Position numbers and translations under genes: made by a program
Notes under the pieces: model-generated
What the model saw: only the letters and a program-made list of their open reading frames with translations
The model's database searches: none
What the model was told of the DNA's origin: nothing
In this document: piece after piece, positions 1-5,758 of the stretch
How the letters are laid out: every line of letters begins with the position of its first letter
Numbering within the stretch: the first letter of the stretch is position 1
NCBI GenBank assembly: GCA_009845645.1
Contig: VXZF01000403.1
Span: 1-6,581, forward strand
Source: Gemmatimonadota bacterium
Lineage (GTDB): Bacteria; Latescibacterota; UBA2968; UBA8231
Direction: 5' to 3'
DNA: 6,581 bases

Positions 1-2
1 AA

Positions 3-89
3 GCCGTGTTGCAATTTTTCCGCTCTTGGCTTGCGGAACACGGAGGCCGAGTCCGCGCGTCCGTGCGAACTTCGGGCATAAACGACTGA
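3..89 (+). CDS. Possible C-terminal end of an unidentified gene, cut by the window edge
   Basis: The frame starting at base 3 is open from the window edge to a TGA at 87-89 and would encode 28 residues (AVLQFFRSWLAEHGGR, then a basic tail ending SGIND). The start resembles an amphipathic helix, and of the three open plus frames here this one reads most like protein. If real, it converges on the minus-strand gene that ends at 101, leaving 11 bases between the two stops. No family can be assigned, and 28 codons is too short to exclude chance. Confidence 0.3.
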   Translation, partial: AVLQFFRSWLAEHGGRVRASVRTSGIND

Positions 90-99
90 CGCCTGCCCG
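73..99. repeat. Inverted repeat at the convergent gene boundary, weak terminator candidate
   Basis: CGGGCA at 73-78 and TGCCCG at 94-99 form a perfect 6-bp inverted repeat with a 15-base loop. It lies between, and slightly overlaps, the ends of two converging reading frames, where a bidirectional terminator would be useful. Neither side has a run of T, so it is not a classic intrinsic terminator. Confidence 0.25.
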
Positions 100-100
100 C

Positions 101-961
101 TCAGCGCTCCAGCCACCTCGGCAAGCGAATTTCAGCAGACTGCTGCCAAGCCGTCAGGTAAAGCGAGGCCGTAAAGCGCACGGAGGTGCGGGCCAAATCT
201 AAGGTCAAGGCGCGCACGCGGGCGTCGTTTTCGTCTTCCCAGTGGCCCCACAGCGCGTACACTTCTTCCACCCGCCAGTTGCTTTTTTTGATCTGGCCAG
301 TGATGGCCTTCATCAGCGAATCAAAGGCTGCAACGTCCTGCTCGGCCGCCAGCTCCTCGGGCGCAAAGTCGAGCCGCTCCACAGATGAATCCACCTGTTC
401 GTGGATGCCCTTGCCGATAACCGTGCCGTCCGCTTGCTTCTTGCCGTCGAAGTCTAGGGTTGTGTGCAGGGGCTGACAGATGTCTTGGGCATAGTGGGCG
501 AGAATGCCCGCATAGACGAGGCACTTCTGTTGAATCGCCTCGTTTTCCGGCCACTGGCGATGCTCGGCAAAGGCCACGGCTAGCCGCTCGGTCCACTCGG
601 CGATGGCGTAGGGGGCCATTCCGACTCGCGGCGGGTCTAGCTGTAGCTCGAAACACAGGGTGATAAAGTCAAAGCGCTTCTCCGGAATTGCGCGTCCTCC
701 AAGGTACTCCAGATCGAAATAGTGCTCTCCGTGCTCGGCGTGGCTCAGCAAGGGAGCGCGGCGATTCTTAAACAGATCTGGATCGAAGACCGTATGGCTG
801 GGAATGTCGCCGCCTTGACGAAAGAAAGCTGGCATTTTCTCCGGCAGGGCCAGCACCGCCGCCTCGGTCAGGATTCCATGCCCATCCCCCCACCAAGCCT
901 GGGCTGGGACGGCCACTAAGCTGGCGACGACTGCAATCCATGCTGCGCGGATCGTTCTCAT
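101..961 (-). CDS. Secreted S1/P1-nuclease / zinc-dependent phospholipase C family protein
   Basis: This 286-residue protein begins with a Sec signal peptide (basic MRTIR, hydrophobic core, AQA cleavage site after residue 22). Cleavage would expose Trp23 as the mature N-terminus, with His28 as mature residue 6. S1/P1 nucleases and bacterial phospholipase C use the N-terminal Trp amine and carbonyl and a nearby His to bind zinc. The other expected ligands are visible: His80 in HYFD, then His156, Asp160 and His166 in HYAQDICQPLH, and His187 and Asp191 in HEQVD with the family's four-residue spacing. An Asp in VFDPD (60 or 62) may be the remaining ligand. The inferred role is periplasmic or extracellular phosphodiester hydrolysis; nuclease and phospholipase cannot be separated here. 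The start is supported by AAAGGA (971-976) nine bases upstream. It is transcribed away from the isomerase-like gene at 1043 and has no obvious partner. Confidence 0.82.
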   Translation of the reverse strand: MRTIRAAWIAVVASLVAVPAQAWWGDGHGILTEAAVLALPEKMPAFFRQGGDIPSHTVFDPDLFKNRRAPLLSHAEHGEHYFDLEYLGGRAIPEKRFDFITLCFELQLDPPRVGMAPYAIAEWTERLAVAFAEHRQWPENEAIQQKCLVYAGILAHYAQDICQPLHTTLDFDGKKQADGTVIGKGIHEQVDSSVERLDFAPEELAAEQDVAAFDSLMKAITGQIKKSNWRVEEVYALWGHWEDENDARVRALTLDLARTSVRFTASLYLTAWQQSAEIRLPRWLER

Positions 962-1042
962 TGGTTTGCGTCCTTTCCTTTGTGCAAATTACACGAAGGT
1001 TCCTAAGTAGGCCTCCAACAACTCTCAACCACAAGGATATCC
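962..1042. promoter_or_regulatory. Divergent intergenic region with two ribosome-binding sites and a weak promoter candidate
   Basis: These 81 bases must hold the start signals for both flanking genes. Minus strand: AAAGGA (971-976) is the Shine-Dalgarno for the nuclease-family gene. Upstream of it, TGTAAT (988-993 read on the minus strand) matches five of six bases of a -10 box, but no convincing -35 lies at the right distance. Plus strand: AAGGA at 1033-1037 sits five bases before the ATG at 1043. No operator-like palindrome was seen. Confidence 0.35.
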
Positions 1043-1870
1043 ATGAAACTCTCGCTCTCGGTCCGCGTGGCCGAAAAATTCCACGCCAAGCGCAAAGCTA
1101 ATATGACGCTTGAGCAATTGGCCTCCCTTGCCACCGACTACGGGTATAGCGGGCTGTGTATGCGTGCCTCGCAAGTGGGCGTCCACAGCCCATCAGAGAC
1201 GGTTGCCGCGGCGCGCGACCTGCTCGACCGCTACTCGTTGGCCGTCTCCATGCTCACCGGCGACTTCCCCATCCCCGAAAACTCCGATCAAGGGCCGGAT
1301 GCCCTCCGCAATATAACGCCCTATCTCGATCTCGCCGAACGGCTCGGCGCTCCGCTGCTGCGCGTCTGCCTGAAGACGGACGAAGATATCACTTGGGCGC
1401 GCCGGGCCGCGGACGAAGCTGCCGAGCGCGACCTGCGCCTAGCGCACCAGTGCCATACCCGCAGTCTCTTCGAGGAATTCGACCGCTCGCTGCAAGTTTT
1501 GGCGAGCATTGGCCGCGCCAATTTCGGCCTGATCTACGAACCGGCCAACTTGGAATTATGCGGCCAGTCTTATGGGCTGGATGCCATCCGTCGCTTCGCG
1601 CCGCACTTATTCAATGTGTATCTGCAAAATCACGTCTTGACCGCCGATGGTCCAGACTCGCTTGAGACGTGGTGCCGCGGCGAGGTGCGGTTTCGCCAGA
1701 TTCCCTTGTGGGAGGAAGGGGGGATTAGCTTCCCGCCGCTGATGGACGCGCTGCGCGCGGTCGGCTATGAAGGCTATGTAACGGTCCATCAGGCCTCGGC
1801 CGATCTAGGCACTGAAGCCGCGGTCCGCGAAAGCGCCCGCTATCTCAAGCGGCTGTTGGCGACCAATTGA
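1043..1870 (+). CDS. Sugar-phosphate isomerase/epimerase-like TIM-barrel protein (xylose-isomerase-like family)
   Basis: This 275-residue cytosolic protein has the repeated strand-helix pattern and length of the xylose-isomerase-like / AP-endonuclease-2 superfamily. An N-terminal MKLSLSVRVA strand is followed by LEQLASLATDYGYSGLCMR, then LAERLGAPLLRVCL, LRLAHQCHT, FGLIYEPANLEL and the closing strand YEGYVTVHQ. Classical members bind a divalent metal through acidic and His residues on barrel strands. Here the strand that usually ends Glu-Asn-His reads Gln136-Cys137-His138. The strand that usually offers Asp...His reads Glu166-Pro-Ala-Asn169. The last strand offers His249-Gln250 in place of Glu. 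The metal site therefore looks altered, and the substrate is unknown. AAGGA (1033-1037) supports the ATG. Its TGA overlaps a candidate promoter for the peroxiredoxin, 75 bases downstream. These alignments are by eye. Confidence 0.75.
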   Translation: MKLSLSVRVAEKFHAKRKANMTLEQLASLATDYGYSGLCMRASQVGVHSPSETVAAARDLLDRYSLAVSMLTGDFPIPENSDQGPDALRNITPYLDLAERLGAPLLRVCLKTDEDITWARRAADEAAERDLRLAHQCHTRSLFEEFDRSLQVLASIGRANFGLIYEPANLELCGQSYGLDAIRRFAPHLFNVYLQNHVLTADGPDSLETWCRGEVRFRQIPLWEEGGISFPPLMDALRAVGYEGYVTVHQASADLGTEAAVRESARYLKRLLATN

Positions 1871-1895
1871 CGACGGCTAGGCGTATCTTGATATT
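1867..1895 (+). promoter_or_regulatory. Candidate sigma70-type promoter for the peroxiredoxin gene
   Basis: TTGACG (1867-1872, five of six consensus bases) overlaps the stop codon of the upstream gene. It is followed after 17 bases by GATATT (1890-1895, four of six). Just downstream a small hairpin, GTTTG-TTCG-CAAAC (1901-1914), would lie in the leader before the strong AAGGAG at 1933-1938. The -10 match is modest, and read-through from the upstream gene is also possible. Confidence 0.35.
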
Positions 1896-1945
1896 TAAAT
1901 GTTTGTTCGCAAACCCTTTCACAAGTAGGAAAAAGGAGAACCATC

Positions 1946-2581
1946 ATGGCTGTCCGACTCGGCGACGAAGCCCCGGATTTCAGCGCGGAAACCACCGCGG
2001 GCCCGATCAATTTTCACGAATGGCTCGGCGACTCTTGGGGGGTACTCTTCTCCCATCCTGCCGACTTCACCCCGGTCTGCACCACAGAGTTAGGTGTAGT
2101 GGCCAATATCGAAGAGGAGTTCGAAAAGCGCGGCGTCAAGATCATCGCCCTGAGCGTCAACTCGGTTGACGACCACGAGGGCTGGATCTCCGACATCAAC
2201 GAGACCCAAAACGCCAATCTCGCCTTCCCGATGATCGCCGATCCCGAGCGCAAGGTCTCTGAGCTCTACGACATGATCCACCCGAACGCGATCGACATTA
2301 TGTCTGTGCGCTCGGTTTTCTTCTTCGGCCCGGACAAAAAGGTCAAGCTGACGCTGACGTACCCGGCCTCGACCGGCCGCAACTTCGACGAAATTTTGCG
2401 CGTGATTGACTCGCTGCAACTGACGGCCAATTACTCGGTCGCCACCCCGGCCAACTGGCAAGATGGCGACGACTGCATCGTGGTCCCGGCCCTCTCGGAC
2501 GAGGAAGCTACCGAGAAATTTCCCCAAGGCTTTACGGCAGTTAAGCCCTACCTGCGCGTCACGCCGCAGCCCAATAAGTAA
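1946..2581 (+). CDS. 1-Cys peroxiredoxin, Prx6 subfamily
   Basis: This 211-residue cytosolic thiol peroxidase reduces hydrogen peroxide and organic hydroperoxides. The active site PADFTPVCT gives Pro38, Thr42 and the peroxidatic Cys45. The conserved Arg122 lies in SVRSVFFFGPD. The length and the C-terminal half (YPASTGRN, SVATPANW, KPYLRVTPQP) are those of Prx6-type enzymes, which are longer than AhpC or BCP types. No resolving cysteine is present at the typical 2-Cys position. The only other cysteine is Cys177 in GDDCIVVP. AAGGAG (1933-1938), seven bases before the ATG, is a near-ideal ribosome-binding site. The solute-binding protein gene begins five bases after the stop, so the two are very probably co-transcribed. 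The electron donor is not evident from the context. Confidence 0.95.
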   Translation: MAVRLGDEAPDFSAETTAGPINFHEWLGDSWGVLFSHPADFTPVCTTELGVVANIEEEFEKRGVKIIALSVNSVDDHEGWISDINETQNANLAFPMIADPERKVSELYDMIHPNAIDIMSVRSVFFFGPDKKVKLTLTYPASTGRNFDEILRVIDSLQLTANYSVATPANWQDGDDCIVVPALSDEEATEKFPQGFTAVKPYLRVTPQPNK

Positions 2582-2586
2582 GCGAT

Positions 2587-3666
2587 ATGAATTTAACTAG
2601 GCTGGTTGGGACGGGTGCGTTGCTCGCGCTGATGTGGTGCGCGGCGGCCAACGCGGAATCCCTGACTGTGGTGTCTTGGGGCGGCTCGTATGCGCGCGCC
2701 TGCGTAAAAGGCTATCACGAGGCGTTTACGGCCGAGACTGGTATTGAAGTTCGCTTGGAGGACTACAACGGCGGCCTCGCCCAATTGCGCGCCCAAGTGG
2801 ATGCAGGGGCCGTGCATTGGGACGTGATAGACATGGAGCTCGCCGATGCCATGACCGGCTGCGACGAGGGCCTCCTCGAAGTGCTGGACTTTGAGATGCC
2901 TCCCGGGACGGATGGCGAATCGCCTGAGGACGACTTTTACCCGGAAACTATGGGCGAGTGCGGCGTTGGTACGTTGTTCTACTCGACCGTCTATGCGTAC
3001 CACGCGGAGCATTTTGAGGAGCGCAAACCAGAGACCATCGCCGACTTTTTCGACCTTGAGGCGTTCCCGGGTCGGCGCGGGATGCGGCGCGTGCCGCTCG
3101 TCAATTTGGAGTTCGCCTTGATGGCCGACGGAGTGCCTCGGGACGAGGTGTACGCTACCCTCGACACGCCTGAAGGGGTCAGTCGCGCCTTCCGCAAGCT
3201 CGACACCATCAAGGATCAGGTGGTTTGGTGGGAGGCCGGCGCGCAGCCGCCGCAGATGCTTGCCGATGGCGAAGTGGTGATGACCACGGCGTACAACGGG
3301 CGCATCTTCAATGCTCAAATTTTGGAGAAGCAGCCGTTTACTATCGTCTGGGACGGCCAGGTGCTGGACACGGGCCAGCTCGTAATCGCGGCGGGTGCGC
3401 CGAATTTAGAGGCTGCGCGCAAATTCCTCGCCTTTGCGGCGCGGCCGTCGGCCATGGCCGGCGTGGGCCGCTACATCGCCTATGCGCCGACGCGTCGCTC
3501 GGGTATGGATCTGATCTCGGTCCACGCCGAGACCGGCGAGGAGATGGCCCCGCACATGCCGACGTATCCAGCCAATGCGGCGGGCGCACTGAACAACGAC
3601 TGGCGCTGGTGGAGCGACAACATGGACGAAATGAACGAGCGCTTTAGCGCTTGGCTGGCGCGCTAG
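2587..3666 (+). CDS. ABC transporter periplasmic solute-binding protein, PotD/polyamine-type (COG0687-like)
   Basis: This 359-residue protein has a Sec signal peptide with cleavage expected after ANA at residue 23. The LMWC stretch is a poor lipobox, so a soluble periplasmic form is favoured. The mature N-terminus (LTVVSWGGSYARA) is the hallmark of spermidine/putrescine-type binding proteins. Further family stretches are WDVIDMELADAMTGCDEG (78-95), ECGVGTLFYSTV (124-135), FDLEAFPGRRGMRR (155-168) and VVWWEAGAQPPQMLADGEV (212-230) with AYNGR (235-239). The inferred job is capture of a polyamine or related small cation for an ABC importer. No permease or ATPase gene lies in the window, so the partner must be elsewhere or lost. 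The upstream ribosome-binding site is weak and the gap to the peroxiredoxin stop is only five bases, which suggests translational coupling. A strong terminator follows directly. Confidence 0.88.
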   Translation: MNLTRLVGTGALLALMWCAAANAESLTVVSWGGSYARACVKGYHEAFTAETGIEVRLEDYNGGLAQLRAQVDAGAVHWDVIDMELADAMTGCDEGLLEVLDFEMPPGTDGESPEDDFYPETMGECGVGTLFYSTVYAYHAEHFEERKPETIADFFDLEAFPGRRGMRRVPLVNLEFALMADGVPRDEVYATLDTPEGVSRAFRKLDTIKDQVVWWEAGAQPPQMLADGEVVMTTAYNGRIFNAQILEKQPFTIVWDGQVLDTGQLVIAAGAPNLEAARKFLAFAARPSAMAGVGRYIAYAPTRRSGMDLISVHAETGEEMAPHMPTYPANAAGALNNDWRWWSDNMDEMNERFSAWLAR

Positions 3667-3689
3667 CAGCGGGAAAAGTTGTTCGATAG

Positions 3690-3723
3690 CGGGCCGGGGC
3701 GTCTTTGCCTCGGCCCGTTTTTT
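3690..3723 (+). terminator. Intrinsic terminator of the isomerase-peroxiredoxin-binding protein group
   Basis: The core arms are GGGCCGGGG (3691-3699) and CCTCGGCCC (3708-3716), pairing with one G-U. The flanking pairs 3690/3717 and 3700/3707 extend this to an 11-bp stem with a six-base loop. Six T follow (3718-3723). It begins 23 bases after the binding-protein stop. Its T-run overlaps the stop codon of the convergent RraA-like gene, so the two transcripts end almost on top of each other. Confidence 0.9.
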
Positions 3724-4558
3724 ATAATTCGGCGAAAATCGCCTCTATGTCAGCCGTTTTCTTCCACTTGGCGAATTCTCTGTCCATCTTAGGCGACCAC
3801 TTGCGATCCACTTCCCCGGGCGTGTAGCGGCCGTCGGCAATGCTCTTCTTGCCCCAATAGTCGCGCAGGCGGGTGTTTTCGGATGACTCCACGACCTCGC
3901 GGGCGTATTGCGGCGGCACGAAAATCACGCCTGTGGGGGTCGCCAGCACGATATCGCCCGGCATACAGGTCGCCTCACCCACCCGCACCGGGCCGTTGAT
4001 CTCGGCCATGGTCACCTCGCCAATGGCCGAGGGATGCAGCCCCTTACAGAGCACGTTGATCGGCAACTGGCGCACGCGGTGATCGTCGCGGATGCCGCCA
4101 TCGACGACTAGGCCCGTACCGCCGGTGTTAGCTGCGATTGCCGTGCCGAGATTGTCGCCGATAAAGGTCCCGCGCAGCACCTTGCCGAACAGATCGACGA
4201 CCAATACGTCGTTGGCGACCAAGGTGTCGATAACCCAGCTATTCTGGCCGCCAATCCGCCCGTGCCGCTCGCCTTCGGCATTCACGACGTCGTTGAAGTC
4301 GGGCCGATGCGGGATGTAGCGGGCCGTTACCGCGCGGCCGACTAGCACGCAGTTTGGATGCAGGTTGATCCAGTCGCCTTCGAACTGAAACGAATGTCCC
4401 TTGCCCATCAGCACGCCCCAGGCTTCCTCAATGGTCACTCGCTTCATCCGCTCGACAATATCGTCGTCAACTTTGGGCCGCCCATTGCGAAAGCGCGGGC
4501 CTGAATACGCGCTCGTTATGCTCTTTATTTTGCTAGGTGCGTTGAGTTCGAACGCCAT
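3722..4558 (-). CDS. RraA-family protein, probable class II aldolase/decarboxylase type
   Basis: This 278-residue protein has an RraA-like fold. The core spans about residues 40-225. It includes the FIGDNLGTA loop (132-140), VVDGGIRDD (151-159) with the family Arg157-Asp158 pair, and the closing GDIVLATPTGVIFVPP (201-216). Family members include HMG/CHA aldolases, which cleave hydroxy-oxoacids using a divalent metal, and the E. coli RNase E inhibitor RraA. Relatives are often mislabelled as menaquinone methyltransferases. RraA itself is about 160 residues, so this is a longer version with roughly 35 extra N-terminal residues and a charged C-terminal extension rich in Lys, Arg and Trp. Aldolase or decarboxylase activity is more likely than RNase E control, but the substrate is unknown. 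The ATG at 4558 is chosen because AAGGAG (4564-4569) lies five bases upstream. The reading frame extends 13 codons further, into the terminator hairpin, with no suitable ribosome-binding site. Confidence 0.85.
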   Translation of the reverse strand: MAFELNAPSKIKSITSAYSGPRFRNGRPKVDDDIVERMKRVTIEEAWGVLMGKGHSFQFEGDWINLHPNCVLVGRAVTARYIPHRPDFNDVVNAEGERHGRIGGQNSWVIDTLVANDVLVVDLFGKVLRGTFIGDNLGTAIAANTGGTGLVVDGGIRDDHRVRQLPINVLCKGLHPSAIGEVTMAEINGPVRVGEATCMPGDIVLATPTGVIFVPPQYAREVVESSENTRLRDYWGKKSIADGRYTPGEVDRKWSPKMDREFAKWKKTADIEAIFAEL

Positions 4559-4579
4559 GATCGCTCCTTGGAAAAGGAT

Positions 4580-4615
4580 AAAAAAATGGCCGCGCATCCT
4601 TTGCGGACCGCGACC
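4580..4615 (-). terminator. Intrinsic terminator after ssb, possibly in the leader of the RraA-family gene
   Basis: On the minus strand, GGTCGCG (4615-4609) pairs with CGCGGCC (4594-4588), seven pairs with one wobble. The 14-base loop contains a further 3-bp TCC/GGA pairing. One A and then seven T (4586-4580) follow. It lies 49 bases beyond the ssb stop and so probably ends the ssb operon. It is also only 21 bases before the RraA-family start codon, and no clear promoter was found between it and that gene. An attenuator role is therefore an alternative. Confidence 0.75.
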
Positions 4616-4664
4616 AAGCTAATACATCTCGTCCGAGCGTCAACCCGGCAGAAGGGTGGAATGG

Positions 4665-5087
4665 TTAAAAGGGCAGATCGTCGTGGTTGGGGCCGGCTGC
4701 GGGGGCAGCGGCGAGTTCATGGCCGTTGCCGTTGACCTCGGCAGCTTCGGCGATTCGCTCTGCGCCGAGCATTTTCATGGTGCTGGCGACGATTTCGGTG
4801 GTCTGGCGCTTCTGGCCCTGCTGATCTTCCCAAGAGCGCGTTTGCAGCTTGCCCTCGATATAGACCTTGCTGCCTTTCTTTAGGTACTGACCTGCGATTT
4901 CGGCGAGGCGCCTCCACAAGACGATGCGGTGCCATTCGGTGCGCTCTTGGCGCTGCCCGTCCTTGTCGTTCCACGATTCGCTGGTGGCCAAGCTGAAGTT
5001 GGCGACCTGAGCGCCGCTGGGGGTAAAGCGGGTCTCGGGATCAGACCCTAAGTTGCCGATGAGTAAAACCTTGTTAAGACTCGACAT
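4665..5087 (-). CDS. ssb: Single-stranded DNA-binding protein
   Basis: This 140-residue protein binds single-stranded DNA during replication, repair and recombination, and recruits partner proteins through its C-terminal tip. The OB fold is clear: [20 protein letters not shown] (4-23), [12 protein letters not shown] (28-39), [23 protein letters not shown] (50-72) and [12 protein letters not shown] (75-86). Trp39, Trp52 and Trp86 sit where E. coli SSB has its DNA-stacking tryptophans. A short Ala/Gly/Asn-rich linker of about 25 residues ends in the acidic tip DDLPF. The ATG at 5087 is chosen because GAGGAG (5095-5100) precedes it by seven bases and homology starts there. The frame extends upstream only as a shadow of the HTH gene. 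That HTH gene's stop is one base before this start, so translation is probably coupled. The usual rpsF/rpsR neighbours are absent. Confidence 0.96.
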   Translation of the reverse strand: MSSLNKVLLIGNLGSDPETRFTPSGAQVANFSLATSESWNDKDGQRQERTEWHRIVLWRRLAEIAGQYLKKGSKVYIEGKLQTRSWEDQQGQKRQTTEIVASTMKMLGAERIAEAAEVNGNGHELAAAPAAGPNHDDLPF

Positions 5088-5088
5088 A

Positions 5089-5298
5089 TTACTGCTCCTC
5101 TCGGTTGTGCAGGCTGCGATAGTCCTGCGTCCACTCGCTGCGCTGACGACGCTTGCGCGCTTGGGGCGTCTCGATGCCGTAGCGGCGACAGAGGCGGCTG
5201 AAACTGCCCGGGGCAATGCCCAAGGCCGAGCCGGCGTCGTGGTTGCTGGCATAGATCCGCGCAGCGCGTTCGATGCGATCTTTGGCGATAGGCGGCAT
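5089..5298 (-). CDS. Small helix-turn-helix protein coupled to ssb
   Basis: This 69-residue, very basic protein has a probable Fis/NtrC-like helix-turn-helix: helix 1 at about 6-16 ([11 protein letters not shown]), helix 2 at about 21-28 (DAGSALGI) and a recognition helix at about 32-41 ([10 protein letters not shown]). A basic tail (QARKRRQR, 46-53) follows. It is too short for an effector domain. It could be a DNA-binding regulator, perhaps of its own operon, or a nucleoid-type accessory factor; this is inference from the fold. AAGGAG (5305-5310), six bases before the ATG, is a strong ribosome-binding site. The TAA at 5089-5091 ends one base from the ssb ATG. The ssb ribosome-binding site lies inside the codons for the last residues (EEQ), so the two genes are locked into one translational unit. 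Confidence 0.72.
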   Translation of the reverse strand: MPPIAKDRIERAARIYASNHDAGSALGIAPGSFSRLCRRYGIETPQARKRRQRSEWTQDYRSLHNREEQ

Positions 5299-5320
5299 GA
5301 GTTTCTCCTTTTGTGCGAGA

Positions 5321-5464
5321 TTAAGTGAGATAGCGGAAAACGGGAAAGCTCCAGACGACGAAGATCGCCCCTGTGCACATTGGCCCTAGCCGGCTCACTT
5401 GGCGCTGGGCGCGCTTGTTTTTGCTCAGTTCGCGCAAGGCGTGAAATGCAAAAATTGGGTTCAT
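5321..5464 (-). CDS. 47-residue microprotein of unknown function, basic with a hydrophobic C-terminal half
   Basis: I do not recognise this protein. It reads [17 protein letters not shown], then a strongly basic stretch (Arg/Lys at 11, 15, 17, 18, 21, 25), then a hydrophobic segment at about 29-43 ([15 protein letters not shown]) and ends RYLT. The layout could be a cytosolic basic region with a C-terminal membrane anchor, or a DNA- or RNA-contacting peptide. The case for a real gene is AGGAG (5474-5478) nine bases before the ATG and clean head-to-tail spacing. It starts 28 bases after the 27-residue gene stops and ends 22 bases before the HTH gene starts, with no overlap in the same direction. 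The case against is its length and the lack of any known relative. Confidence 0.5.
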   Translation of the reverse strand: MNPIFAFHALRELSKNKRAQRQVSRLGPMCTGAIFVVWSFPVFRYLT

Positions 5465-5492
5465 GGATCGGCTCTCCTGTGGCCAGCGGCTA

Positions 5493-5576
5493 TTAGTTGA
5501 GAAGCGGCTTCACTGCGAATACAAAGAGGCTGACGAGGGCGTACATCAGGCCCTGACTGATGATCTCGCGTCGCAT
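5493..5576 (-). CDS. 27-residue putative single-pass membrane microprotein
   Basis: I do not recognise this protein. It starts MRREIISQGL, continues with a hydrophobic segment at about 8-22 (GLMYALVSLFVFA) and ends VKPLLN. The positive N-terminus followed by one hydrophobic helix is typical of small inner-membrane proteins. The positive-inside rule would place the N-terminus in the cytoplasm. AAGGAG (5586-5591), nine bases before the ATG, is a good ribosome-binding site. It is the first reading frame downstream of the promoter at 5662-5690, so it opens the operon that ends with ssb. It could act as a leader peptide, a small membrane protein or a toxin-like peptide; nothing here decides between them. 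Confidence 0.5.
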   Translation of the reverse strand: MRREIISQGLMYALVSLFVFAVKPLLN

Positions 5577-5661
5577 GTGGTTTTGCTCCTTGCGATGAGG
5601 TCCTTGGTGCTCGGTTTTCCAATGCAAAAAAGGCCCTTTTTACTTCGATTACCTGCACAAA

Positions 5662-5690
5662 AAGATAGTAAACATTTGTGTATAAGTCAA
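5662..5690 (-). promoter_or_regulatory. Sigma70-type promoter for the microprotein-HTH-ssb operon
   Basis: On the minus strand, TTGACT (5690-5685, five of six) is followed after exactly 17 bases by TATCTT (5667-5662, four of six). The expected transcript start, near 5655, gives a leader of about 80 bases before the 27-residue gene. Its position directly upstream of four genes with good ribosome-binding sites supports a real promoter. Confidence 0.6.
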
Positions 5691-5758
5691 GAAATTTCCC
5701 CCCTTTTTTCGCCTCCTTTTACGGGGTTTTTCTCATCTAACCAAAAAACAATAACTTA

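Noticed and set aside
1156..1665. 169-codon plus-strand frame
   Set aside because: It overlaps the isomerase-like barrel in another frame and gives an Arg/Pro-rich product with no family features.
1901..1914. GTTTG-TTCG-CAAAC hairpin as a terminator of the isomerase-like gene
   Set aside because: The stem is only 5 bp and no T-run follows; at most it is a leader hairpin.
2090..2527. 145-codon minus-strand frame
   Set aside because: It lies entirely antisense to the clearly identified peroxiredoxin and has a low-complexity Val/Arg/Asp composition typical of a shadow frame in GC-rich DNA.
2593..3318. 241-codon minus-strand frame
   Set aside because: It is antisense to the solute-binding protein, which has a signal peptide and family motifs along its whole length. 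The antisense product is His/Arg-rich with no recognisable fold.
4559..4597. 13-codon N-terminal extension of the RraA-family gene
   Set aside because: It would start inside the terminator hairpin without a ribosome-binding site; AAGGAG points to the ATG at 4558.
5088..5378. Upstream extension of ssb by 97 codons
   Set aside because: The SSB fold starts at MSSLNKV, and GAGGAG sits just before that ATG. The extension is the HTH gene read in another frame.
5625..5640. AAAAAAGG-CCC-TTTTT palindrome as a terminator
   Set aside because: The stem is almost all A-T with a loop of only one to three bases. It sits in the leader of the ssb operon, just after its promoter, where termination would make little sense without more evidence.
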